A stretch of DNA of 64,000 nt from assembly GCA_947629655.1 (NCBI GenBank), contig CANREL010000001.1, positions 186,001 to 250,000 on the forward strand, written 5' to 3'. The position numbers and the translations under genes were made by a program. Below the pieces are notes generated by a model, which saw only the letters and a program-made list of their open reading frames with translations, was not told where the DNA came from and searched no databases. The stretch is from an uncultured Bacilli bacterium. Its GTDB lineage: Bacteria; Bacillota_I; Bacilli_A; RF39; UBA660. Every line of letters starts with the position of its first letter. Position 1 is the stretch's first letter. This document shows positions 36,342 to 44,858 of this stretch, piece by piece.

Positions 36342-37214
36342 ATGTTTAGTGCAAGTGATGTAAAAGCTTTAAGAGAAAAGACAGGAGCTGGAATGTTAGA
36401 TTGCAAAAAAGCTCTTGATGAAACTAAAGGAGATATGGATGCTGCTGTTGACTATTTAAGAGAAAAAGGAATTGCTAAGGCTGCTAAAAAAGAATCAAGA
36501 ATTGCTGCTGAAGGATTGACTCAAATGTTAGTTGATGGTAACAAAGCTATTATCGTTGAAGTTAACTCTGAAACTGATTTCGTTGCTAAGAATGAAGAAT
36601 TTAAAAAATTTATCGATGTAGTTTGTAAAACTATTTTAAATAGTGATGCCAAGACTATGGAAGAAGCTTTAAATCTTCAAACTGAAAATGGAACGATTAA
36701 CGAATACTTAATTTCTCTAGTTGCAAAAATTGGTGAAAAGATCAGTTTTAGAAGATTTGAAGTAGTTGAAAAAACAGATAAAGATATCTTTGGATGCTAT
36801 TCACACATGGGTGGAAGAATTAGCGTTATAACAATAATCGAAGGAAGTAATGAAGATGTAGCTAAAGATGTAAGTATGCATGTAGCTGCTATGAATCCTG
36901 GTTACTTAAATAGAGAAGAAGTTCCTGAAGATGTTATTGAACATGAAAGAGGAATCATCAAAGAACAAGCTATAAATGAAGGAAAACCTGCTGATATAGC
37001 TGAAAAGATGGTTGCTGGACGTATTAATAAGTTCTATAAAGAAGTATGTCTACTTGAACAACCATTTGTAAAAGATCCTGACTTAACTGTTGAGACTTTT
37101 GTAAAGAACAATGGTGGAGTTATTAAATCAATGGTTCGTTATGAAGTTGGTGAAGGTATTGAAAAACGTCAAGAAAACTTTGCTGATGAAGTAATGAGTC
37201 AAATCAATGGATAA
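36342..37214 (+). CDS. tsf: Translation elongation factor Ts
   Basis: 290 residues, usual length. VKALREKTGAGMLDCKKALDE is the N-terminal EF-Tu-binding signature and EVNSETDFVAKN the second. EF-Ts exchanges GDP for GTP on EF-Tu. ATG 36342 fits GGAGG at 36331-36335 better than ATG 36336, which touches it. Ends at a terminator. Confidence 0.96.
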   Translation: MFSASDVKALREKTGAGMLDCKKALDETKGDMDAAVDYLREKGIAKAAKKESRIAAEGLTQMLVDGNKAIIVEVNSETDFVAKNEEFKKFIDVVCKTILNSDAKTMEEALNLQTENGTINEYLISLVAKIGEKISFRRFEVVEKTDKDIFGCYSHMGGRISVITIIEGSNEDVAKDVSMHVAAMNPGYLNREEVPEDVIEHERGIIKEQAINEGKPADIAEKMVAGRINKFYKEVCLLEQPFVKDPDLTVETFVKNNGGVIKSMVRYEVGEGIEKRQENFADEVMSQING

Positions 37215-37218
37215 AATT

Positions 37219-37239
37219 AGAGTCAATGACTCTTTTTTT
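37219..37239 (+). terminator. Terminator of rpsB-tsf
   Basis: agagtc-aat-gactct and seven T. Confidence 0.9.
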
Positions 37240-37249
37240 GGTTTTCATA

Positions 37250-37278
37250 TTGAAAAAACGTTATTAGAATGTTAAAAT
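37250..37278 (+). promoter_or_regulatory. Promoter of gmk
   Basis: TTGAAA (37250-37255), 17-base spacer, TAAAAT (37273-37278). Confidence 0.7.
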
Positions 37279-37302
37279 TAACTACTATAGAAAGGTGATA
37301 AT

Positions 37303-37989
37303 ATGAGTTTAATCAAGTCAAAAGAACGTGGTAGTTTAGTTGTCATATCTGGTCCTAGTGGTGTTGGTAAAGATACTGTTGTCAATGAATACGTTAAAAA
37401 TCATGACAATGCTTGGATTTCTGTATCGACGACATCACGTGCTATGAGACCAAATGATGTTGAAGGAGAAACTTATAACTTTGTAACTAAAGAAAAATTT
37501 GAAAAATTAATTGAAGAGGGATATTTCTTAGAATATGCCGATTATGTCGGAAATTATTATGGAACACCAAAGAAATTTATTAATGAAAAATTAGAAAAAG
37601 GTATCGATGTCTTTCTAGTTATTGAAATTCAAGGAGCGATGAAGATAAAAGATTTGATACCAGAAGCTGTCTTTATATTTTTGTTACCACCAAATCTCAG
37701 CACTTTAAAGAAACGTTTAAAAAGTCGTGGTACGGATAGTAAAGAAAAGATTATTGAACGTTTTAGAACTGCTTATCGTGAAATAAATGAAGTGACAAAG
37801 TATAACTATGTTGTCATCAATGATGAACTTTCAGAAACTGTTAAAAAGATTGAAGCTATTCTAGTATCTGAAAAGTGTCGTTGTGATCGTATTGAAGAAG
37901 TATCGTTGAATAATGAAGAAGAGTACATGCACATGATGTTACTTGAAGATAAAGAAATGCCTAATAAAGTTATTGAAATTGATGAATAG
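37303..37989 (+). CDS. gmk: Guanylate kinase
   Basis: 228 residues, slightly longer than usual through a C-terminal extension rich in Glu and Met. P-loop ISGPSGVGKDT, STTSRAMRPNDVEGETYNFV (GMP binding), EYADYVGNYYGTPK and IEIQGAM are typical. It converts GMP to GDP. The P-loop has Asp after Lys where Ser or Gly is common; this occurs in other Gmk proteins. Confidence 0.95.
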   Translation: MSLIKSKERGSLVVISGPSGVGKDTVVNEYVKNHDNAWISVSTTSRAMRPNDVEGETYNFVTKEKFEKLIEEGYFLEYADYVGNYYGTPKKFINEKLEKGIDVFLVIEIQGAMKIKDLIPEAVFIFLLPPNLSTLKKRLKSRGTDSKEKIIERFRTAYREINEVTKYNYVVINDELSETVKKIEAILVSEKCRCDRIEEVSLNNEEEYMHMMLLEDKEMPNKVIEIDE

Positions 37990-38072
37990 AGTGTAAATTT
38001 ACATTCTATTTTTCTTTTATGGTCTACTATAATATTATATTTTGTGTTAGATTATAATAGAGGTGGAGTATA

Positions 38073-39191
38073 GTGAAGAGAAAATTATTATTTTTTATAC
38101 CATTATATGTAATGTTATTGATGACGTTTACTCGCGTAGAAGCAGCTGGAACGACAACTATTCAAGAAATGCCAACTGTAACTGAGAAAGGTCAATATGT
38201 CATGTTGCGTCATTCAATATCTGAAAATCTGCAAAATATAAAATTTCAATACAATTCTGGAAATAATTTACAATTGGTAGGTTTCATTCCAGAAAGTGGT
38301 GTTAATTGTAATTATACAGGTGCTAAAGAGATTGAATGTACTAGTACTGGTGGTCTTCCTACCGGAGCTATTTTGACATCAGTCTTTAGGATAAATAACA
38401 CGTTTACGACGAATCAAACTATTACGACTAGTTTCATTGGAACTGGTACTTCGACGACGACGACAACCATAACTGGTATAGCGCGAAAAATTGAAGTGAC
38501 AAGTATTGGAATTAATAAAGAAGAAGTTGAACTTGAAGCTGGTGATTCATTTCAATTAGAAGCTACTATTACTCCTGATAATGCCACTGATAAAAAGGTA
38601 ACTTATACTTCAAATGACGTTGAAGTAGCAACCATTAATGAAACAGGTCAAATCACTGCTGTTAAAGAAGGAGAGACGACGGTAGTCGTTACTAGTGGTA
38701 ATATCAAAGTCAATGTCAAAGTCAAAGTAAAACCTAAAACAGTTGAGTTAGAAGAATTGAAAACCGATACTAAAATGACTTTAAAAGTCGGTGAAAATAA
38801 AAAGTTAGATATTGAACTTCAACCTGATGATACAACTGCTCTTGAAAGTGATATCACTTATTCCAGTAGTGATGATAAAATAGCGACCATTGATTATAGA
38901 GGAAGAGTAGTGGGGATTGCTGATGGAACAGCTAAAATAACAATATCTCTTGGTGACGTATCAACGACTGTTGAAGTAACTGTCACTGGTGAAAAAGAAC
39001 AAAAAACCAAGAGTGGTGGTAGTATCACAAGTTATATAGTGACGATTGCCATTTCAGTAATTCTAACTTTAGTAACCATCTTCATCATCAAAACTATTAG
39101 AAATAAAAAAGAACTTGATGACGATGATGATCGTGATAATAACAACAAAAATGATTATGATGATTCCCAAGCTTACAATACATATATTTAG
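38073..39191 (+). CDS. Surface protein with two BIG_2 Ig-like domains and C-terminal membrane anchor
   Basis: 372 residues, GTG start behind AGAGGTGGAG. Signal peptide (about 1-24, cut near VEAAG), a Thr-rich N-terminal domain, two group-2 Ig-like domains (about 145-220, ending GQITAVKEGETTVVVTSG; and 225-305, with IATIDYRGRVVGIADGTAKI), a transmembrane helix (about 318-340) and an Asp/Asn-rich cytoplasmic tail. Such domains are adhesive or structural. Partner unknown. Confidence 0.85.
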   Translation: MKRKLLFFIPLYVMLLMTFTRVEAAGTTTIQEMPTVTEKGQYVMLRHSISENLQNIKFQYNSGNNLQLVGFIPESGVNCNYTGAKEIECTSTGGLPTGAILTSVFRINNTFTTNQTITTSFIGTGTSTTTTTITGIARKIEVTSIGINKEEVELEAGDSFQLEATITPDNATDKKVTYTSNDVEVATINETGQITAVKEGETTVVVTSGNIKVNVKVKVKPKTVELEELKTDTKMTLKVGENKKLDIELQPDDTTALESDITYSSSDDKIATIDYRGRVVGIADGTAKITISLGDVSTTVEVTVTGEKEQKTKSGGSITSYIVTIAISVILTLVTIFIIKTIRNKKELDDDDDRDNNNKNDYDDSQAYNTYI

Positions 39192-39194
39192 ATG

Positions 39195-39229
39195 AAAAGA
39201 ACTACTATTATTCATAGTAGTTCTTTTAT
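39195..39229 (+). terminator. Bidirectional terminator between convergent genes
   Basis: A 14-base stem, aaaagaactactat / atagtagttctttt, with a five-base loop; serves the surface protein gene and the sensor kinase gene on the other strand. Confidence 0.9.
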
Positions 39230-40617
39230 TTATTCATTTCAAAATAGAAAGTTGTTACCTTGTTCTTTTCAGATAGAACACCATACTTGTATTTGTGTAA
39301 TTCTAAGATGTTTTTAACGATTGATAGACCAAGACCAGTTCCAACTCTTGTTCGTTTATATTTTTTATCGACTTTGTAATAGCGATCCCAAATGTATTTT
39401 AAATCTTCTTTATCAATACCTTTACCACGATCTATTACTTCGATTCTGACATTGTCTTTATTATTGATGAGTTTAATCGTAACAATTTTTTCATTCTTTG
39501 AATAGTTAACCGCATTACTTATCAAATTATATATTACTTGTTCAATCTTTTTCTTATCGGCCTTGACGATGACTTTATTTTCTTCATTGATGAAGTTAAA
39601 TTTGAATTGTTCTGTCAAATTAAATATTTCAAAATGATGAATGATACTAGTAATTAACTCAACGATATCAAATTCTTCCACGTTCAACTCATTGATATTG
39701 GATTGAAGAGAAGATAACTCTAAAATATCTGAAACTAAAGAATTAAGGCGATCCACTTCTTCAATGATGACATTTAAATTCTCATCACGTTTTTTCTTAT
39801 TCTTATAAGTTATGTCTCTAACCATTTCCGCATAGGCTTTAATCATCGTTAGTGGTGTCTTCAAATCATGTGATACGTTTGCCATTAAGTCCTTACGAAG
39901 TTCATAGGTCTTAGCGAGTTCCATCTTAGCATAATTAAGTGTATCAGATAACTCATTAATTTCCGAAATATTAGTATTAGGAAAGACGACATCATATTTA
40001 CCACTAGCGACTGCTTTAGCTGATTTATTTAGGGAAGTAATCGGTTTAGACAATAGATTAGATATGTAGTAAGCAATGATGGATGATAAGATGATGACGA
40101 TTATTGTGACAATCAACAATTGATTTTTTAAAATGGTTATTGTCGAATCAATTGGATCGAGAATCGTGTTTAAAAAGACATAGGAATCATTATCTAGTTT
40201 AATTCCATAGATTAGAGAATTAACATTATTGACGGAATGATTTTTTAAGAGAATAGTCTTCTCATCACTATCCATAAAATCTTCTTTTAATTTGACTAAT
40301 TCAGGATTTCTTTTATCCCAAAGACATGATTTATTCATATTGGAAGAGTAATACCAATTCGATCCATCTGAAGATAGTTCAATACATATTCCTTCATTGA
40401 TACTTATTTCTTCTAAAGTGTTAAAGAATTCATCATCATCACTATAATTATCTGATATTTCTTCTGCAACTTTTTTTATTGATTTAGTCTTGTACCATTC
40501 ATAGTACTTATCTAAAAATATTACTTGGAATAGCCATAGAAATAAAAGGATGAGAATCGAAAATATAATTAAATATTTCCAAATTCTAATGATTAGACTA
40601 TTCTTATTTAATTTCAA
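39226..40617 (-). CDS. Sensor histidine kinase
   Basis: 463 residues: helix near 11-31, extracytoplasmic sensor region to about 165, second helix (about 168-188), HAMP linker, HisKA box with phospho-His in NVSHDLKTPLTMIKAYAEM, then ATPase motifs N-box NLISNAVNYS, DRGKGI and GTGLGLSIVKNI. It forms a two-component pair with the response regulator gene that precedes and overlaps it by 14 bases. The sensed signal is unknown. Confidence 0.93.
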   Translation of the reverse strand: MKLNKNSLIIRIWKYLIIFSILILLFLWLFQVIFLDKYYEWYKTKSIKKVAEEISDNYSDDDEFFNTLEEISINEGICIELSSDGSNWYYSSNMNKSCLWDKRNPELVKLKEDFMDSDEKTILLKNHSVNNVNSLIYGIKLDNDSYVFLNTILDPIDSTITILKNQLLIVTIIVIILSSIIAYYISNLLSKPITSLNKSAKAVASGKYDVVFPNTNISEINELSDTLNYAKMELAKTYELRKDLMANVSHDLKTPLTMIKAYAEMVRDITYKNKKKRDENLNVIIEEVDRLNSLVSDILELSSLQSNINELNVEEFDIVELITSIIHHFEIFNLTEQFKFNFINEENKVIVKADKKKIEQVIYNLISNAVNYSKNEKIVTIKLINNKDNVRIEVIDRGKGIDKEDLKYIWDRYYKVDKKYKRTRVGTGLGLSIVKNILELHKYKYGVLSEKNKVTTFYFEMNK

Positions 40618-41263
40618 GTTTGTAACCCATTCCTCTAACTGTTTTTATCAAATTGCGATATTTTCCCAAATTATTTCTAAGCATCTTGATGTGTGTATCG
40701 ATGGTACGATCATCACCAAAGAAATCATATCCCCAAATTTGACTGAGTAGGACTTCTCTTGATATGGCAATATTCTTATTTTTAATGAAGTAGACAAGTA
40801 TTTCATATTCTTTTGGTGTCAATTTAATTTCTTCATCATTTATAGTGACCACATGTCCCATGAAATCGACGACTAAATCTTCATAGACAAATTTATCTTC
40901 TAGATTGTTTCCACGTCTTGAAACCGCTTTAATTCGTGCGATTAATTCTTTTGGTGAAAAAGGTTTAGCTAAATAGTCATCAACCCCTAATTCAAATCCT
41001 AATAGTTTATCATATTCCTCATTTCGAGCTGATAGGATAATCGTCGGTATTTTCTTAATCTTTTTAATTTCTTTATAAGCCGAGTAACCATCTAATTTTG
41101 GCATCATTATATCGAGAACGATGACATCGATATCATTATTTTCCACGATATCAATGGCTTGTAATCCATTTTCTGCTTCATAGATTTCATAATTTTCTAA
41201 TTTGGCATATTCTTTAATAACATTTCTTATCAATTCTTCATCATCAACAACTAATACTTTCAT
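40604..41263 (-). CDS. OmpR-family response regulator
   Basis: 219 residues. Receiver domain: acidic pair VDDEE, phospho-Asp in VIVLDIMMPKLDG, Thr/Ser in IILSA, Lys in LAKPF. C-terminal winged helix: LTPKEYEILVYF and RTIDTHIKMLRNNLG, ending RGMGYKLE. It regulates transcription in response to the adjacent kinase. GGAGG precedes its start on the minus strand. Confidence 0.95.
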   Translation of the reverse strand: MKVLVVDDEELIRNVIKEYAKLENYEIYEAENGLQAIDIVENNDIDVIVLDIMMPKLDGYSAYKEIKKIKKIPTIILSARNEEYDKLLGFELGVDDYLAKPFSPKELIARIKAVSRRGNNLEDKFVYEDLVVDFMGHVVTINDEEIKLTPKEYEILVYFIKNKNIAISREVLLSQIWGYDFFGDDRTIDTHIKMLRNNLGKYRNLIKTVRGMGYKLEIK

Positions 41264-41280
41264 ACGGACCTCCTTCTTTA

Positions 41281-41309
41281 ATTATACATAAATATATGTA
41301 TTTTTTGTG
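41281..41309 (-). promoter_or_regulatory. Response regulator promoter with inverted repeat
   Basis: On the minus strand TATAAT lies at 41286-41281. The inverted repeat ATACATA-AATA-TATGTAT (41284-41301) overlaps it and the spacer, a position suited to autoregulation. Confidence 0.45.
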
Positions 41310-41335
41310 AAAAAAAAGAATGATTAATCATTCTT
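41309..41335 (-). terminator. Terminator of the minus-strand coiled-coil gene
   Basis: Palindrome aagaatgattaatcattctt (41316-41335) followed on the minus strand by T's; overlaps that gene's stop codon. Confidence 0.83.
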
Positions 41336-42983
41336 CAATTCGCTTAACTTTTTGATCATTGATATTTAGAACTTCATCAATCTTATTACTATATTCATAA
41401 GCAATATCTTGTTGACGCGCTAGTTCTTTTTCAATGGAAAAAATATTTTTTACGAGTTCATCATATTCAGGAATTTGATCTTTGAACTGACTGAATTCTT
41501 TATCAAAGATATCTTTCATGTAATTTATTTCCCCAAAGGCATTTTCAATACTATCAAGTGCACCATTGATACTGTCACGATTTGCTAAAATATCTTTTGA
41601 GTAATCGATAACTGTCGTTTTAACTATTTCTTTTTCTTCCGTTTGCGGTACGAAAGCAGTTGCCATCATGTGAGCGGCTGATAAGAGAATCGTCGTTCTA
41701 AAAAGATTACCAGCTGGAGTAGGGGGTATTAAATTAGTTGAAGCCATCAAAACAGTTGCTCTAACCATTCTATTGATATCTGGTACAATTTTCGTCGTCG
41801 TTTCAATTCGACGCGTGATGTCAACACTATTGGCAAGTTTTTCTTCCATGTCCTTTATAATACCATTTATTTCCAAGTTATATTTATCAACTCGAGCGTT
41901 GATTGCTTCCACATCAGCATATTGATCTTGTAACTTTATAAAGTCTTCATCACGAATGCTATAATCAACTAGTTTATCATCAACACTCTCTTTTATGATA
42001 TCTTTTTGTTTTTCAATTTCAATTATGTCATTAATAATATTGATGAATTGTTCAATTTCATGAATCTCATCAATGCTTGAAATATCTAAATTACCATTTT
42101 TACCACTATTTATGTAATCAGAAATAGAAAATCCTAAATCTAAATTATTTATGAAATCGATATCTTTAATCGCAATATTAGTATAGGCATTATCATATTT
42201 CTTTTTAATCTCTTCAAATCTTTTGACCAATTCTTCTAATTGTTTTTGAATTTTCTCAATATTTTCTAATAGAACTTCATCTTTTTCTTCTTGTGATAAG
42301 ACTTCGATTTGATATTTTATATCTCTTAATTCATAACTGTCATTTTTTAATAAATTATCAATTTCTTCAATGATTGATATTTGGACTAATTCAGGTTTTT
42401 CAACATTGTTAGAAACAGTTTCTTCATCAATTACAACTTCATCTACTTCTGGAAAAATGTTATTTGTTACTTCAATTTCTTCTTGAGTTGTATCAGTAGA
42501 ATGAGGTTTTACTACTTCTGGCTTTTCAACTTTTTCTCTTTCTTTTTCATGTTTTTCTTCAACATCATTTTTGTGCTGTTCTTTTATTTCTTCAACTATT
42601 TCTTCATCTATAAAAAGAGTAGGTGGTTTTTCATTTTTCTCTTTTCCAGGCTTTTTATCTTTTCTCTTATCGCGATCACTACTAGTGTCAAATATATCGA
42701 TTAGAGTGACATCTAAATCTTCTTCACTTGTCTTATCCTCATCATCAATTTTTTCTTCGTGTTCAACTACTTTAACTTCCTCATTAGAAATAGGCTTAAT
42801 CTCTGTAATTGTTTCACTAGTTTCATCGATCTTTTTACCTTTTCTTCGCTCTTTTTGTTTTTCATCAATCTTTATCTCTTCAGCTTTTTCAATTTCTTCT
42901 CGCTCTTCACGAATTTTGCGATTTTTCTCTGAAAATAGCCATGAGATTATACGATCTCTATTTCCACCTTTAGCACCTTTCAT
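41328..42983 (-). CDS. Large charged coiled-coil protein with short hydrophobic region, unknown
   Basis: 551 residues. The first 200 are very rich in Glu, Lys and Asp, then come long coiled-coil segments. At about 405-450 is a less charged stretch with IPPTPAGNLFRTTILLSAAHMM, and it ends in more coiled coil. No family recognised. It lies 21 bases after the ZnuA-like lipoprotein gene on the same strand and is probably cotranscribed. Confidence 0.72.
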   Translation of the reverse strand: MKGAKGGNRDRIISWLFSEKNRKIREEREEIEKAEEIKIDEKQKERRKGKKIDETSETITEIKPISNEEVKVVEHEEKIDDEDKTSEEDLDVTLIDIFDTSSDRDKRKDKKPGKEKNEKPPTLFIDEEIVEEIKEQHKNDVEEKHEKEREKVEKPEVVKPHSTDTTQEEIEVTNNIFPEVDEVVIDEETVSNNVEKPELVQISIIEEIDNLLKNDSYELRDIKYQIEVLSQEEKDEVLLENIEKIQKQLEELVKRFEEIKKKYDNAYTNIAIKDIDFINNLDLGFSISDYINSGKNGNLDISSIDEIHEIEQFINIINDIIEIEKQKDIIKESVDDKLVDYSIRDEDFIKLQDQYADVEAINARVDKYNLEINGIIKDMEEKLANSVDITRRIETTTKIVPDINRMVRATVLMASTNLIPPTPAGNLFRTTILLSAAHMMATAFVPQTEEKEIVKTTVIDYSKDILANRDSINGALDSIENAFGEINYMKDIFDKEFSQFKDQIPEYDELVKNIFSIEKELARQQDIAYEYSNKIDEVLNINDQKVKRIEE

Positions 42984-43004
42984 AATGTTACCTCATCCCT
43001 ATAT

Positions 43005-43871
43005 TTATTCTTCATCGTAAATTTCTAATTTTATTAAATCTAAATTCTCCCTCATGATTGAAACATAATCTTTATCATTATTTCTCTGTTCATCAGTAAT
43101 ACTATCTAAACGATATAGAACAGTTCTTTCAATGTCGACTTCTTCCATAAACTTTTTAACTTTATCTGGCATGGCATCTTCTTTAAATACATATAAATAT
43201 TTAACATCGCCATCTCTAACTAATTTTCTAACGTCAGAGAAAGTCTTATCGATGGTATCATCATTTAAAACGATTACTTCAAATCCATATTTTTCTAAAA
43301 ACTTTAATGCTGTATTAGTGACAACGATTGTCTTATCTTCAGCATTTTCAACTGTCAATTTTATTTCTGCATCCAATTCGGATAAATCAACTTTTATATC
43401 TTGATAAGCATCATCAATCTCTTTTATTAAAATGGAGTTAGATACGTATTCTTCAAGACCATTCTTTATATTTTTTGCCATCATTAGTAAATTGGATGGA
43501 TCTAACCAAGTCTCTTCTGGACCATAGATGTATTCCATTCCTAAAGTCGTATCAACTAATAATAAGTTATCATTTCTATTGATCAGTTCAAGAGCTATAT
43601 CACTAGAATTCTTACCATTGTATACGAACAAATCCTTTTTACTAAAATTATTGTATTCTTTATTATTAAATTTATATTTATCTATTTGTTCATCATCGGG
43701 AAAGATGTTTTGAACAGTAGCGTGTTTCCCATATATCTTTGATACTAAATATTCAATTGGATAAGAAGAAGTAATTATATCTATATCTTCCATACTATCT
43801 CTTTTGACACATCCAACTGATCCCACTAGTATAAACATGACTATTAATACAACTAAAAATATTTTTTTCAT
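43005..43871 (-). CDS. ZnuA-like lipoprotein lacking metal-binding histidines
   Basis: 288 residues. Signal peptide with lipobox ending VGSVGC. The body follows the metal-ABC substrate-binding fold: ITSSYPIEYLVSKIYG, DLFVYNG, a long middle helix and FLEKYGFEVI. In metal-binding members three His are found in the SPHDYE, PHVWLDP and HNAFGY motifs; here the corresponding places read DEQIDKY, PEETWLDP and TNTALKF. No permease or ATPase gene is nearby. It may have lost metal binding; the function is unknown. Confidence 0.72.
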   Translation of the reverse strand: MKKIFLVVLIVMFILVGSVGCVKRDSMEDIDIITSSYPIEYLVSKIYGKHATVQNIFPDDEQIDKYKFNNKEYNNFSKKDLFVYNGKNSSDIALELINRNDNLLLVDTTLGMEYIYGPEETWLDPSNLLMMAKNIKNGLEEYVSNSILIKEIDDAYQDIKVDLSELDAEIKLTVENAEDKTIVVTNTALKFLEKYGFEVIVLNDDTIDKTFSDVRKLVRDGDVKYLYVFKEDAMPDKVKKFMEEVDIERTVLYRLDSITDEQRNNDKDYVSIMRENLDLIKLEIYDEE

Positions 43872-44015
43872 TTTTCAATCTCCTTTAGAAATATCTATTT
43901 TTTAACTAAATATATTCTACTATCAAATACCATTTTTTTCAACAATACATAATAAAAAAAGATAAAATGAATTTATTTTTTACAAAATATAAGCTATAAT
44001 GAAAAAGGTGATAAT

Positions 44016-44684
44016 ATGGATGAGTTATTTAAAAAATTAGGTGTTGTTCCAAATGAAAGTCGTCTATACATGATAGCTTTTTCTCATTCTTCTTATGCTA
44101 ATGAGAATAATTTAAAAGCTGATTATGAACGATTGGAATTTTTAGGAGATGCTGTCCTAGAACTTATAAGTAGTGACTATCTGTATAAAAATTTAGATGT
44201 AAAAGAAGGAGATATGACTAAACTTCGTGCTAGTTATGTCTGTGAGAATGCTTGTTATACCTATGCCAGTGATTTAGGATTTAGTAAATATATCAAAGTT
44301 GGACATGGTGAAGATAAAGATGGTGGCCGTTTTAAAAAAGTGATCGTTGCTGATATCTTTGAAGCTTTTACAGGAGCTCTATATCTAGATCAAGGTTTTG
44401 AAAAGACTAAAGAAGTTATAACTAATATCATCGTTCCTTATATTGAGGATCCTAACGTCGTATTTTTTAACGATTATAAATCTGCTCTTCAAGAATCTAT
44501 TCAAACGGAGAAACGTTCTCTTGAATACGTCTTAGTCGATGAGACAGGACCAGCTCACAACAAGAGCTTTACCATGGTTGTCAAAGTTGATGACATCGTC
44601 TATGGTAGAGGAACAGCTGGTAGTAAAAAAGAAGCTGAACAAGAAGCTGCTAAGGATGCTTTAGCTAAACTAGCTGTAAAATAA
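44016..44684 (+). CDS. rnc: Ribonuclease III
   Basis: 222 residues. ERLEFLGDAVLELISSDYLY is the RNase III signature with catalytic Glu/Asp, the second acidic site is DIFEAFTGALYLDQGF, and the dsRNA-binding domain ends with GRGTAGSKKEAEQEAAKDAL. It cuts double-stranded RNA in rRNA and mRNA processing. It neighbours a gene for an RNase J, giving an RNA-processing pair. TATAAT at 43995-44000 and AAGGTGAT precede it. Confidence 0.95.
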   Translation: MDELFKKLGVVPNESRLYMIAFSHSSYANENNLKADYERLEFLGDAVLELISSDYLYKNLDVKEGDMTKLRASYVCENACYTYASDLGFSKYIKVGHGEDKDGGRFKKVIVADIFEAFTGALYLDQGFEKTKEVITNIIVPYIEDPNVVFFNDYKSALQESIQTEKRSLEYVLVDETGPAHNKSFTMVVKVDDIVYGRGTAGSKKEAEQEAAKDALAKLAVK

Positions 44685-44685
44685 A

Positions 44686-44711
44686 GAGTTCTAACATCGT
44701 TAGAATTTTTT
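44686..44711 (+). terminator. Terminator of rnc
   Basis: agttctaac-atc-gttagaatt then T's (one G-T pair). Confidence 0.83.
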
Positions 44712-44717
44712 TTATAC

Positions 44718-44816
44718 TTGAAGAAAATCGTTCTTTGTGATAAAATATCAGCCGTGTTACATGACCACGATATTTTTTAAATATTAATAGATTTTTTATG
44801 ATATGTGTGGTACAAT
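44718..44816 (+). promoter_or_regulatory. Compound promoter region of RNase J gene with inverted repeat
   Basis: First promoter: TTGAAG (44718-44723), 17 bases, TGATAAAAT (extended -10). Second: extended -10 TGGTACAAT (44808-44816). Between them AAATATC (44743-44749) and GATATTT (44769-44775) form an inverted repeat with inner CGTG/CACG, which could be an operator on the first promoter. Confidence 0.45.
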
Positions 44817-44858
44817 GAATAAGGTCTAATTTTACTTATGATGAAAGGAGAATGAATT

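Noticed and set aside
42571-43020. Plus-strand 149-codon Ser/Phe-rich frame
   Set aside because: It is a mirror of the Glu/Lys-rich coding sequence of the minus-strand coiled-coil gene; no binding site or domain.
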